DNA from: Bryopsis sp. KO-2023
Lineage: Eukaryota > Chlorophyta > Ulvophyceae > Bryopsidales > Bryopsidaceae
DNA length: 64,000 nucleotides
Direction: 5' to 3'
Assembly (NCBI GenBank): GCA_030272585.1
Contig: BSYQ01000008.1
Span: 3,286,001-3,350,000, forward strand
Both the position numbers and the translations under genes were made by a program. Below are positions 47,470-58,995 of this stretch, one piece after another. The notes below the pieces were generated by a model. The model did no database searches, was not told the origin of the DNA, and saw only the letters and a program-made list of their open reading frames with translations. Position 1 is the first letter of the stretch, and the number at the start of each line of letters is the position of its first letter.

Positions 47470-48494
47470 AAGTGTTCTCTTCTTTTTAAATTGGATCGGA
47501 CGTTTCCTCCATTCACAATGTGGGGTGCTCGGCGCAGAAATCTGTTTGAATTCTTTTGAGGGTTAAGAAAGCTTTTCAAAGGAAACAAAAAAAAAAGAAA
47601 CATCATTTTTACAAAATATGAACCAAAAGAGATTAAAATGGTTGCATAAAACATTGTTAATTCTTGGTGGTTTTCGAGTGAGTTGTTTATCCATGTGAAA
47701 ACAGGGTGTTAATTCTTGTTATATGGAGAGAGGAGGGGAGGGGGGGGGGGAATCGTGTATTGGTAGACTTTTGAACTTGGCTTTTTGAGAGGAGAAGATG
47801 ACCCTGTATTCTTAGGGAGGAGTTTGTTCTTGATTCGAGCTTGCATGATTGCGCTTGCTCTATTTTTCTGGGATTGTGGTGAGATGTAAATTTTGGGAAA
47901 CCTCGGGGGTTTCTTTGCAATTTTTTGTCTGGGTGGTTGGCTTTTGATTGGGTAGCAGATGTGGAATTGCAGTACTGTCTGTCTGATTGAACCAGGTGCC
48001 ACATGTTGGATATATTGTTGGAGCACTGCCATTCCAAGTCCAACAAGATACTTAGATGGTAATGGTGCCGAGCATCGTTTGGAAAAGAGAATCTCCACAA
48101 AGTGAATGCATGCAGAAAATATGGGTTTCTGATCATATGCCCTTGCTCCACACCAGCAGAAACACTTGTTTGTATTCAAAGAAGCTGGGGATTCTCAAGC
48201 ACAGACCTCCAGGCTGTGGGAGGTGAAAACCCGTAACAATCCACAACAGTGGAAGAAAACCCAGCAAAAAAAATTGAACTCTTTGTCGCAAAACGAAAAC
48301 GAGGTGCAAAAAACGAAACGCAAGTTGCAGTCGACCACACACAAACGCAATCCTTTCTGGGATTCGCTTAATGATCATCGTGTTGCATCGAACAAGAAAA
48401 AACAAACATAATCAGGTGCCATCATCCCTGCAGGACTAAACAATTGAACAACAGGGAAAGAGTCTCGTTCAGCGCTGCCGACTGATAATCCGTG
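47470..48494. other. Intergenic region between GOGAT and PPIL2
   Basis: No gene seen. The first 700 bp are G+T-rich, like other + strand 3' flanks. From about 48.1 kb composition becomes A-rich up to the PPIL2 start. Confidence 0.5.
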
Positions 48495-51400
48495 ATGGGG
48501 AAGAAGCAGCACTCCAAGGATCGACTTTATCTAACCACAAAGGAATGGAAAGAAGAATGGGGTGGAAACCGGGGACCCCGAGAAGTGCCTTTCACGAAGC
48601 TGCCGTTTTATTGTTGTGCTATAACGTTCACTCCTTTCGAGGACCCAGTAAGTGTGACATCCAGCTGCTTTTGGGGATATTTTCTCGAAATGAACAGAAC
48701 TTGGACACCCATATCCACCACAGATGAGGTTTTTGCACCAAAAGCCTGGATGGTCGGTTCAATGTTGCAGGAGGGAAGAGGAAAAAAGTGAATTGTGAAT
48801 TTGGCTTTTGGTAGGTGTGTTCTCCTGATGGATGCGTATTTGACATCGTGCATGCGATGCCATACATTCGGAAATTTCACAGGCATCCTGTTTCAGGAGA
48901 ACCTCTGGAAGTGAGGGATTTGATCCAGCTGAAATTCCACAAGAATTCGGATGGAGAGTATCATTGCCCAGTCATGAACAAGGTTTTCACCGAGCACACG
49001 CACATCGTTGCCATCAAATCCAGCGGCAATGTTTACTGCTACGAGGTGGGTGTGAGGATCACTCTCCTCTGTGTTGTTTTTTCTCATGCCGGTGGCTTGT
49101 TGAATTTTTTGTTTTTTTAATTTTTCAAGGGGAGATTCGATCTTGTGCTGTATTTTGCTGGCTTTTTTCTTTTTGCAGGCGGTCAATGAACTGAACGTGA
49201 AAGCAAGGAACTGGAAAGACCTATTGTCTGATGAGGTTTTCACCAGAAAGGACATCATTCACATCCAAGATCCCCTGAATTTCCAGAATAAAATTGTCAA
49301 CGAATTCGAACATGTGAAAAAGCAGTTATCTGTGGGGGATGCCCAGCAAGCCGACGAAACCCCTCAAGATTCTGTTTTCAGAACCGTTACGGACGACACT
49401 AGACGAGTGCTGGAGACTTTGGGCACCCCTGCTTCGAAATCTGCATTTGATTCTGGAGGGGGTGGGAAAGCTGCCGAGGCCATTCGAAGTCTCGCTGCTG
49501 AGAAAAGCAAAAAGGAGGTCGCTGCACAGAGGAAATCCGAGGGGAAAAAACCCGATGAACAACAAGGGAAAGGTGGGTTAGTAGTTAGTACCATTCCATC
49601 AGAGAAAAAAAGGCACAGGTGATCAGTTTAGGGGGGGGAGGCTGTTTTCAGTTGGCTGTTGCATTTGGATGCATATTAACCATCGGGGACCCTGTTTGTC
49701 ATCAGGTGATTGGCGATTAAGGGCACCGAAGAGGGAAAGGGTTCCGACTTTCAAACCTGGTGCTAATACATGGGACACTGATGATTATGCTAACCCTGAG
49801 GATGAATCCAAGAAGAAGAGGAAGAAAAACAGGCAAGAGACTGAAACTTCGACGGAGCCCAAAGCTTTCGATGCCAACGGTGCCAAGGCAAATCCTAAAG
49901 AGGCCTACGAAAAGCACGTGAAATATGAAACGGCGATGGAAACGACAGGTGAGGTTCGATATATGTATGCAAACCAAGCAGCATTCAAGAGTGTGGTTAT
50001 TCCCTCCCCCCCTTCTTCATGGAAAAGAATCCTAAGAAGAGGATGAATTGTTTTTTTACTGCTTGTGTGTTGGTCCTACAGGGGGAATGTCGCGAAGTTT
50101 CACTTCGACGATTATGAATCCCCAGACTGTGAACAGCAGGGTTCTGATGAGGGTCGACAGAAATCCCAAGAAGAAGGGTTACCTCAAAATGCACACCAAC
50201 ATGGGGGACATCAATATCGAGCTCCGGTGCGATGTGGCCCCAAGAACCTGCGAAAATTTCATCGGATTGTGCCAAATGGGGTACTATGATGGGTTGGTCT
50301 TTCATCGAAGGTGAGCAGACCACCTGGGAATGTGTGTGTGTGTGTGTGTGCTGTTCATATTTCTGACAGCAAGGGGGGTGTCGGTGCAATCAGATGGTTA
50401 CGTCGGATTTGCTGGCAGGTGGAGGAATGGGAGTTGGCTGGAACTGAATGCGGGGTGTTGTAGCAATGCAACCTGGAGAGAGGTAGAACTAGGAGAAAAA
50501 AAGAAACGATTTGAGGGGCGAGAGAGGAAATTGATCTTGATATTTTGGGGGTTAGTGGGGTTCTTTGGTTCAATGTGAACGATTTCTCTGGTCTGACAAA
50601 GTTTGGTGGATGTCCGTTGCAGTATCAAGAATTTCATGATCCAAGGGGGGGACCCGACCGGGACCGGCAAAGGAGGTGAATCCATTTATGGTCCCACGTT
50701 CAAAGACGAAATCGACCAAAGGCTCACACACTCGGGGAAAGGCATTTTGAGCATGGCGAATTCCGGACCCCACACGAACGGAAGCCAATTCTTCATTTTG
50801 TACAAATCGGCGCACCATTTGGACCAGAAACACACTGTTTTTGGAAAAGTGGTGGGTGGCTTTGACGTTTTGGTAAGGATGGAGAAGGTCGAGACCGATG
50901 AGGAGGATCGACCGAGAGAGGTGTGTCCAGCACTGAATCAACCGTCACTTTGAAGTCTATCCAAAGTCCAGTTCTGTGATTTCTTCAAGTTTTTATCATG
51001 TGTGGGTGTGGTTTTCGTTACAATTCCGTCACTGGATCCCTACTTATATGTTGGCTATTTGGAGGGGGGGAGGTGTTTGGGTCATTGCTTTCCACAGAAA
51101 GACGTCAGGACAAGAAACGAACATACAACTCAAAACCGAAGCTATAAATCCTTCCTTCTGAGTGTCATCGACCCATATCAGAGTTCATCGAACGAGGTGA
51201 AACATCTAACCAATCCCATGTGACGGTGCAGGATATTACAATCAAGAGTGTGACAGTGTTCGTCGACCCATACGCGGAATTGATCGAAGAAGAGCGGCAA
51301 AAGGAGGAGGAAAAACAGAGAATTGAATCTCAAGTACTGGACGATGACAAAGGGCTTTGGTTCACCGATCCTGGAGCTAAAACTAGGGCAGAACTTCCCG

Positions 51401-51573
51401 ATGCGAACACCGCTCGTCCAAGTGGGGTCGGGAAATATCTGAACTTGCCTCAAGACAGAACGATTGATATTGAGGGTGCATCAGACTTTGGCAAATCGGT
51501 GGATGGGATGCCGAAAAAAGTGAAAGGAAAAGCCAAGCAAAAGACAGTATTTGGGAATTTTGACAATTGGTGA
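48495..51573 (+). CDS. PPIL2: U-box cyclophilin, PPIL2/Cyp60 family
   Basis: Seven exons (48495-48647, 48815-49045, 49179-49572, 49706-49948, 50082-50310, 50623-50920, 51232-51573) give 629 residues; human PPIL2 has about 520. The N-terminus [18 protein letters not shown] and the split U-box follow the family: [26 protein letters not shown], then [20 protein letters not shown] and [13 protein letters not shown]. The cyclophilin domain (about 365-520) has [55 protein letters not shown] and [14 protein letters not shown]. The tryptophan that binds cyclosporin in CypA is His here; PPIL2 has Tyr. The protein ends FGNFDNW, like FGDFSSW in human. PPIL2 is a nuclear ubiquitin ligase and spliceosome component. 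The extra length lies in the charged linker (about 200-340). Confidence 0.93.
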
Positions 51574-52047
51574 GTCGATGGTTTTCTTCGTGTAGGGAAG
51601 GAAAGTGTGTGATCTTGCCAACGCAGCTCTTGTTGCATTCCTACGTCTTTTGTTTCACTTCCCAGCAACAGTTGGTGTGTGGAACAGACCATCGACACAT
51701 CAATATCCCACGGTGCTCTCTCTTCGATTCTAGAACTTTCCCTCACAACAAATGCAGAGATGTTTAACTCAACTAATTTTACACTTGATCTTGCCGAGCA
51801 ATTTCAAAAGAACTGGTGACCGGTTCTGACCGGATCGATGAGCGGATCGATGAACTCTACCACGACCACAACCAAACAACGGAGCCCCCAGGATGATTCA
51901 CTGACTCAACCTCTACGAGCACAGTCATGTCATTCCTGGATTGCAGTACTTGGGAGGCGTGCTTTTTCATTCCACAACACTCCGAACCGTGTTCGCGAAG
52001 GGCGGGCGAAGGGTTTTTTCAAGGGTGTGGGCATTCGATTCGTCGCC
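51574..52047. promoter_or_regulatory. Region between PPIL2 and the RRM protein gene
   Basis: 474 bp holding the PPIL2 3' end and the RRM gene promoter. ACCGGTTCTGACCGGATCGA near 51820 contains a short repeated ACCGG. Nothing else stands out. Confidence 0.4.
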
Positions 52048-53390
52048 ATGTATCGCACCATTCAGAGCACTGGGGCCAGTCTGGTGGTTAGGGTAAGCGT
52101 CCCCCTACCCGACATTGTTAACCGCACCTGTGCTCAACACAGGCAAATCGTAACGCATTCCGCAACCTCCCTATCAACCCAGTCCCTTGCCAGCTTCGAC
52201 CTCTACCCTGAGCCGCCACTCCAGCAAGCATCAATCAGGAGTGAAATTCTCCCTGTGTAATCCTTCTTCGACAGGGTCTTCCTGAACCAATAACCGCAGA
52301 CGATCTGAAGGAGGCGTACGGGGGGTTCGGCGAGGTGGTCTGTGCGGAGGTGAAACACGTTGGGGAAGGCAAATACGTGCATAACACTGGATACGTGACG
52401 TTTGCCCTGGACAGCGCTGCTACGAACGCGCAAAGCGCCACCGATGGGCGCACGATCGATTGCAAACATTGCACGGTCATTCTAGACGTCGCCTTTGGGC
52501 AAGCGACCGAGCGCCCGATCGACAACCCCCCTGGCGCTTGGGGGCGAGACAGGTGATGGGTACTGTAAACATCGATTGGTTTTGCACAGGTGCCAAATTC
52601 CAGTGGCGGGAATCGATAAGGTGTGCCCCGTTTCTTTTCTCAGGTATTCGACTCGCAATGTCAAACCCGACCACGATCGAAAAGTCTTCGTCAGAAGTTT
52701 TCCTGTGGGCTTCTCTGAGGCACAACTGGCTGATCTGTTCAAGGAGTGTGGACCAATCGAATACGCTGAGGTATGTTTCATGCAGAAAGCAATTCATGGC
52801 GTATGGCTGTGTGAAGAATCGAGTCGGATACAGCAACTGTTAACGGAAGCGGTGTGCTGATGGTGCAGATCAGGCTCCACAAAGGCTACAGTTTTCATCA
52901 AAACCATAACCCGAGACCTTATGGCTTCGTTTGTTTCGAGAGGGTGGAAGCGGCTGTGGAAGCGGTCCGATCCATGAACGGCTTCACGCCACCATCGAGC
53001 AATTGTCATATCGTGGTGGACTTTGCCAGACCGCATCGTCCACACCCCAAGCGAGGAATGGGGAGGGGGGGACCTGGAGGCCACCGTGGCAGAGACAGTT
53101 CGCATCGCGGTGGTGCCTGGCTGAGTGGGAGTCGAAATGGTCGCATGTTTGGAAGGAAATCTTCGTTTTTTGCTTCTAATGGTGGCGATCGGCTAGAGAC
53201 TGGCGGTGGAGCTGCACCGCCTTACCATGAAACTCATGCTGGGAGTGCGACGAACGAAAACGGAAACAACCAGAACAGTGGGTTAAGCTACGGAGGCTCC
53301 CCAGGAGACAAAATGTTAAAGGTACGGTTGTGGAGAAGCCAGTTTCGTTTTTTGCAGCACACTTCAGGGATCGAATCTGTTTACACATGA
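52048..53390 (+). CDS. Two-RRM RNA-binding protein, Gly-rich tail
   Basis: Four exons: 52048-52092, 52275-52552, 52644-52770 and 52869-53390, giving 323 residues. RRM1 (about 10-85) begins SLVVRGLPEPITADDLKEAY; its RNP1 is replaced by NTGYVTFAL. RRM2 (about 125-215) has KVFVRSFPVGFSEAQLADLF and the RNP1-like RPYGFVCFERV. The tail is rich in Gly, Arg, Ser and Asn (GRGGPGGHRGRDSSHRGG), as in hnRNP or glycine-rich RNA-binding proteins. I cannot name an orthologue. The 3' end is uncertain: a donor (AAG|GTACGG at 53321) lies before the stop used here, so a further exon is possible, though I found none that fits phase 0 and stays open. Confidence 0.75.
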
Positions 53391-54785
53391 GAGAAGGCCT
53401 TTAGGGCTGTACATTCTTTGCTACATGACTCCGCTTTTATTTCCACAATCAATGGGGTTAATACACCTGGGCCCCGCATCAAGTCTCAATCAATGAGCTG
53501 CAGCACACTGCCCTTTCTGCCATCGAATGGCATGTTTTGGATCTTTGGTGGCTGTTGAGTATTGAATCGGGGTTTGCCTTGAGGGGATGCATGTTTTACT
53601 TAAAACCATTGCTTGACAAGGAGTTGAACCAGCACATGGTTTTTTTGCTGCAGAAAAACGAATGGAAAGTGATGGAGCAGAAAAAAAAGAATGGAGGGAG
53701 GCACAAGAACTGATCAACTGGGATTAGAAAAAAATGACACTGCCACTCATGGCTATACATACTTCGAAGTATTACCATAGAATTTTTAATTGGAGGGATG
53801 GATGAGTTGGGAGAATCTTTTTAATCATGTGCGGATGCAGGATCCTTAGAAAAGCTGTAAACGATGCTTCAAAGCGAGTTAATGAATACAATAGAGGGCC
53901 CTGAGTGAAAATGAAGAGATCTGTGAGTGGTTCCATTTTTTCCCAAAATGAATCAACGCAAAGAAAAGTCTGCTGTGCATAGCAATGGAGTATTGTTCCT
54001 TCATGGACAATGGCTGGATCATAAAAATTCGATTTGTGCATGGATAAAAAAAAAAGAGAAAATTGAAAGCGTGAATGAATCTTGTGTTCACCCGATAGCT
54101 TCACACGTGCCAAAAGGAAAAGAACAGAAAAAAAATGGCAACTCTGGGCGAATGGATCTGTCATATGTGGTTGAACAAAGCTTGTCTTGTATGAACAGAA
54201 TATATCGAATATGTGTACTTGTAAAAGACCACATTCCCTAGCTGTAGAAGCCATGCTTTTTATCATTTCAAAATGGGCACTGTAAAAACGCCTTCGGACT
54301 GTAACGAGGAAAGTGGGGTGATATGAGCATGGTTATGTCAGAAAGTTGAAGCTTTCATGGATTGCACCAGTAGGGAGTATAATATGGATAGATGGTGCTT
54401 TTGAAGTCTGGTTTGGAGGAGAAATTACCTTATTTTCGATGGGGTTTCTTTGGAAATAACCTCCCCAGTAAAATCCATTCCCCCTTCGGTCTAATTCTCA
54501 ATCCTCCAGACGGGCAGGACCCCTTTTTCCCAGAAACGAACCGGTGGGGCACAGAAACTGAACCTTTCAATGTTGGCTGAAGGATAACACTCCTTCAACG
54601 TGGTTCCTTTTGTTTTCGGTATGACCAGCATATTTTTACGATTTTATCAGTAACAGTGAGTGAGTGTCCCCTCATTTTCTCAGAAACTGTAAAACGAAAA
54701 CCTATTTTCGCATCCCAGACACCCTCCCTCGGCTCCGACTTTCTGGAGTGCCCAAGTTTTTTCCGCCTGGCAAGGTCTACTCCTG
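53391..54785. other. Region between the RRM gene and the next gene
   Basis: No exon could be supported in 53391-54690. The 54693-54785 stretch is GC-rich and open in the frame of the next gene, so an extra 5' coding exon or 5' UTR is likely there. The minus-strand open frame 54595-55206 overlaps that exon and is treated as its shadow. Confidence 0.4.
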
Positions 54786-57105
54786 ATGGAATTACAAGCG
54801 CGTTACTTTGGTGCGGCGGCTGCGTGCCCCGGAAGACGCGCGCATCGCTCGTCTCTGATCGTCGTGCGTGCAGAATCTTCAGGGAGCCCTTCTCGCCCAG
54901 GTCGGTGTCCAGCCCGATATGAGGCAAAGTAGCAGCGTCTTGTTTTTTTGACCTCTGGTTGAAAGTCGCAGAAGGTGAAGGGGCAGAGAACATAACGCAC
55001 AGATATCGTTGTAGATGCCGTACAAATCTTGTGACTACACAGGGTGTTTTTTTTTTCTCTCTTTCTTGAACACCATATCCTTGGAACAGTGAGGACTGCT
55101 GATTGTGGGAAAGCAAACTTATACAGCCATAAAAGTTCGTCCCCCCCCCCCCCCATGTTTTGGAAGAAAAGAAAAAAAAAAGTTGGATAGAAAGACTAAT
55201 CTGCATCGAATGGAACCCTTTCCCCAGTCAATCAATCAATGAAACTCAAACATGTTTATCCTGGACTTGATTTGCAGGTGAAAAGATTGAGAGATGGCTG
55301 AAGACTCCGTTTGATGTTGCTGCCCTCGGTCCTCGCGTCACTGTTGGAGCGCTGGTTTCGGCCCCAGATAAGCTTCAAGAACTGTGAGTCGCTGTAAACT
55401 GGAAGCCTCTATTATCATCGTGAGTCATAACTGGTTTCTTGTTTCAAAAAATCAAAAACCTCACTGCTTCGTAATGTCATCCCGAACCTACGTAAGAACC
55501 ATAGAAAAAAAACAAATTCCAACTGAACCTAAAGCAACGGTTCCTGCAAGCGTTCTCAATATATATGAAAATGTAGAAAGGTAAAATGTATATCATTATT
55601 TTTTTTAAAAGTGAAAGAAAGCTCCATGTCCCTAGAGAACAATAGTAGTAGAATAAAGCCGTCAAGAGATGTACAGAAAACAAATGCGGATATATGTTTT
55701 CCCAATTTCGTTGTTTCCATGGCGTTTTTTTAATATTTTTCTGACATGGTTGAAAAATAAGTTTGGCGGGGAGTGGAAGATAAGGACCATATCTTGAGGA
55801 TGCAAAAATTAACCCTATGCTTTTTAATGTGAGTGTGTGTTTTTGCAACCACAGACAGTCTGATTTGGTGAAGATCGGAGAGCTGGTCCAAGACCCAAGA
55901 TCACCTGCCGAGAAGCAGCAGATTCTCTTCAATGTATGAAAGTTGCCTTGACGATCATTTTGTTTGTTTTTTTGGTGTGGAATCTGTGGAAGCTTTTTTG
56001 CCAGACAATGCTTTCTTTTGCCTGTGTGGTGAAGTTTTCTTTTGGTTGGTTGGTTGGGGGGTTTGCACTTCAGGAATTGGAGACCAGGCTTTCGGAGTGC
56101 ATTGAGAGGGGGGCAATGGTGGAAGCTGATGTTTTCGACAGGTGGGTTCTATGTTGCTTCTTTATCTATGTTGCTGCCCCCCCCCCCCAAAAAAAAAAGA
56201 AAAGTAAATAGATAAATAAATACAGAAAAAATAAGAATAATAATTAGTAGTATTAGTATTATTGAGATGAGAAATAAAAACTTCTTTTTTTTTGAAAATG
56301 AGAATACCACTACGATTTCTTAATCAAAAGAAAACATAAATATAGGGCTGTTGTCTAGTCGACTGCTAGCATGATTCTGTTGCCAATAAGCTTGGACTTT
56401 GGGGTGTTCTCAGCTTGAAGCAAGTCCTGCCAGAGGACCTTGCCAATGCGCTCCCTCGATCAGAGGGTTTCCAACCACCACCAACCATTCCATCGATTCC
56501 GGAAATCCCTGAGGAGGAGGAGCCTGAAGTAACTTACACCTCGGAGTCTGTGTCGGCCGAGCAAGAAAGTGAGCGTTTTCTCCATAGCTGGGTTTTTTTT
56601 TGGTGGCGTTTGCAAGCTCGCTGTGTAGAATCCAGACGAGGGGAAGTAGATTTTCTTTTGATTTTTTTTTTCCGGAGCATGGAATGAAGAGACATGGTTT
56701 TCACCTGGTGGTGTATTTTTTTGTCTTTCTTTCCCCTGTTTTAGGTGCAGCGGTGACAGGGATTGACGAAGGTATGGCCAGCGTAGAAGATGCCCTAGCC
56801 GCACTGAGGTCCAATACATCGGCCGCACGAGAAAATATGCTCAAGTTAAATTTGAAAGAAGCCAGGGACAGGCTCAGTACTTTAACGCAGGTAAGGAGAA
56901 CATGACTAAACAGATCACATCAAAATTATTGCAAATTGGTTTTTGAGCTTCATACCGTATCCGTCTTTCCTACAGTGATACGGATCGGTGCATTCCATAG
57001 AAATGTCTGTTGTGTTTCCAGGAGGTTCAAATGAAGGATGGTATCGTGGCAGAAAGTGTTTCTCGAGCGAAAGGCTTGGTTGCTGAAGCTGATGCGGAGA
57101 TTTGA
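54786..57105 (+). CDS. Unidentified helical protein, possibly plastid-targeted
   Basis: Seven exons close in phase: 54786-54900, 55278-55383, 55855-55933, 56074-56141, 56414-56568, 56745-56890 and 57022-57105, giving 250 residues. The N-terminus is Ala/Arg/Ser-rich and ends in a VRAESS motif like a plastid transit cleavage site, with Phe at position 8. The following region (EKIERWLKTPFDVAALGPRV, GALVSAPDKLQELQSDLVKI) and the ELETRLSECIERGAMVEAD block look globular or helical. An acidic, Pro-rich linker (PPPTIPSIPEIPEEEEPE) leads to a C-terminal coiled-coil-like stretch (SVEDALAALRSNTSAARENM). No family is recognised and no function is proposed. The first exon rests on phase and composition, and upstream coding sequence is possible because the frame is open for 93 bp before the ATG. 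Confidence 0.6.
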
Positions 57106-58995
57106 CTTTTTTTTTTTTTTTCTTTTTGTGATTTTTGTTGCACCGGGGGGTGGTGGTAACTGTAAGGAGATTGTAATTTCCCCCTTTCCCTGCCCCTTCC
57201 AGTTGCATTTCTTTTTCGTGGAACGTCTGCACCAGAAAAAGCTTTCACAGATGGAAACGGAATTCATTTTTTGGAAGGTATTGTTTTACCAATTTTTGTC
57301 TGTTCATTGTTTTCGTCTGTGACTTCGGCCATACAAAAAACAGCGTATCGAAGCTTACAGACCCACCTAGATACAACCAAAAAGAAGATGTATCCTTGCT
57401 ACCAAGATCTGATCTGCACTATAAATAATCTCGTCCAAGTGGGTCTGACACAACAATGGATAATTTTTCATAACTGACAACACATCATTCGCATAGATAG
57501 CATGAGTGAGGCTGGCAAGAGACACAATGCCATCAACCTTTTCTATTTTGGTTCGAAGATACACAGAATGTTACTTCCCTTTTCCACCAGTTCTATGACC
57601 TTTTCAGTCCCTGTGAACTATCCTCAGCAGCAACCTCTTTCATTTTTGAGCTCCAGGGCAGTGTCCAGAATCCGCACAACCATTGAAACACACACGCACC
57701 CCATATTATTTACCCATGTACCCTGAATTCCTGCCCCCAATTTCGAACACCAACTTAAAGTCAGACCACGAGATGTTACTAAACCAAGACTCTTTGCTTG
57801 GTCAAATGATCTCCACCATTTCCTGTCTTGAAGCCCAAAATTCCACAAGGCATTGATGTTCTTTGAAAAATCCCTCACGAGAAAGGTGCTCCAACCCCTG
57901 CTTCCCCACTTCCCACAGAAAAAAAAATTAAAAAAATTCACCCTTTTTGTCCGCAAATGGAGAAAACCTTTCAAGCAGAATTGAAAATTCACGCCTTTTT
58001 TGTGGACATATTCATGCCCATCGATGACTCCTGACTGGGCAGAGGCAATAGCAGTTTTCTTAACAATTAAGAAAAGCAACGAAAAACGTTGGCTTCTGTG
58101 AATGCTTTCCTTTCCTAGTTTTTTTTTTTTCGAAAGCTTGTCCCATTGGGAAAAGAGGGTGCTTTTGGTATATATAGATACATCCCCCCCCTCCCCGGCG
58201 CCCCGGGCCCCGAAAGCCTCTGGGTTTTGAGAGCTTGAAACACAAAACACAAACCCAAAAAAGACAAACTGATGACCGATCCACACAAAAAATATTACCC
58301 AACACTCCCGCTTGGTCCACTTGGGTTCGAACCCCAAGATTTGTGAACATACAACACACCGGAATTCTTCCACTAGACAATGTCACGTCATTCCCCCCCC
58401 CCCCCCAGCCCTTCCTTACCCTTACAACCACCGGTCTATTCCCTTAAACAGGCAAAACGCAACAAAGCTCCCAAATTGATCCAAACAAGGAAAACCTCTA
58501 CAGACTTCTTTTTCTATCAACCACATCATGAACATCCTCCCTTTGCCCCCTCCGATTTATGTATCTATTTTCTTATATTGTTTTTTTTTTTCAAACCACT
58601 GATTCTGCCACATGAAAATAAAAGAATTTCTATAGTTGCATCGCACAATGAACACAGCCCCCCAAAAGCGATCGTGCAGAAAAAAGAGGTTACAATTGCT
58701 TCCTATTTTCCTATTTTTAGAAGATCGCCAAATTCCCCCAATAAAAAAGTTCGTTCCCTGCCACGCATTCTCTTCAAAAACTTTATTCGTTTGCTCATTA
58801 TTGAGATGTCAGCTGTTATCTCCTTGGATAATTTCTATTTTTAGCACAGCTTTTGCTGCATTAACCATTTCCAGCTTGGGCCCCCTGGCCAACCCCAACC
58901 CCAACCCCAACCCCTCCTGGGATGATGATCCACCTTCCACCACAGTCACCCTCCTTTTCACCCACCCCCCCGAGAAAACTGAAACTCAGCTCTCC
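57106..58995. other. Convergent 3' region between the helical and membrane protein genes
   Basis: No supported gene. From about 57.4 to 58.9 kb the + strand is A+C-rich, matching the skew of minus-strand transcripts, so the minus-strand membrane protein transcript may extend here as 3' UTR or further exons. Contains four telomere-like CCCCAA units at 58889-58914 and a near-palindromic CTTGGGTTCGAACCCCAAG at about 58319. Confidence 0.5.
58889..58914. repeat. Four CCCCAA units
   Basis: CCAACCCCAACCCCAACCCC and one further unit form a short run of a telomere-like hexamer inside intergenic DNA. With only four units it is probably a simple repeat rather than a former chromosome end. Confidence 0.6.

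Noticed and set aside
54595..55206. Minus-strand open frame of 203 codons
   Set aside because: It overlaps the GC-rich first exon of the + strand helical protein, whose phase matches the next six exons. The minus frame lacks splice partners and homology.
58310..58345. T-arm-like GGGTTCGAACCCC
   Set aside because: It is part of a near-palindrome and the 60 bases upstream do not fold as a tRNA.
57624..58431. Overlapping minus-strand open frames of 249 and 123 codons
   Set aside because: They are Phe/Lys/Ser-rich from T- and A-rich DNA, show no splice logic or conserved motif, and look like an unspliced 3' flank.
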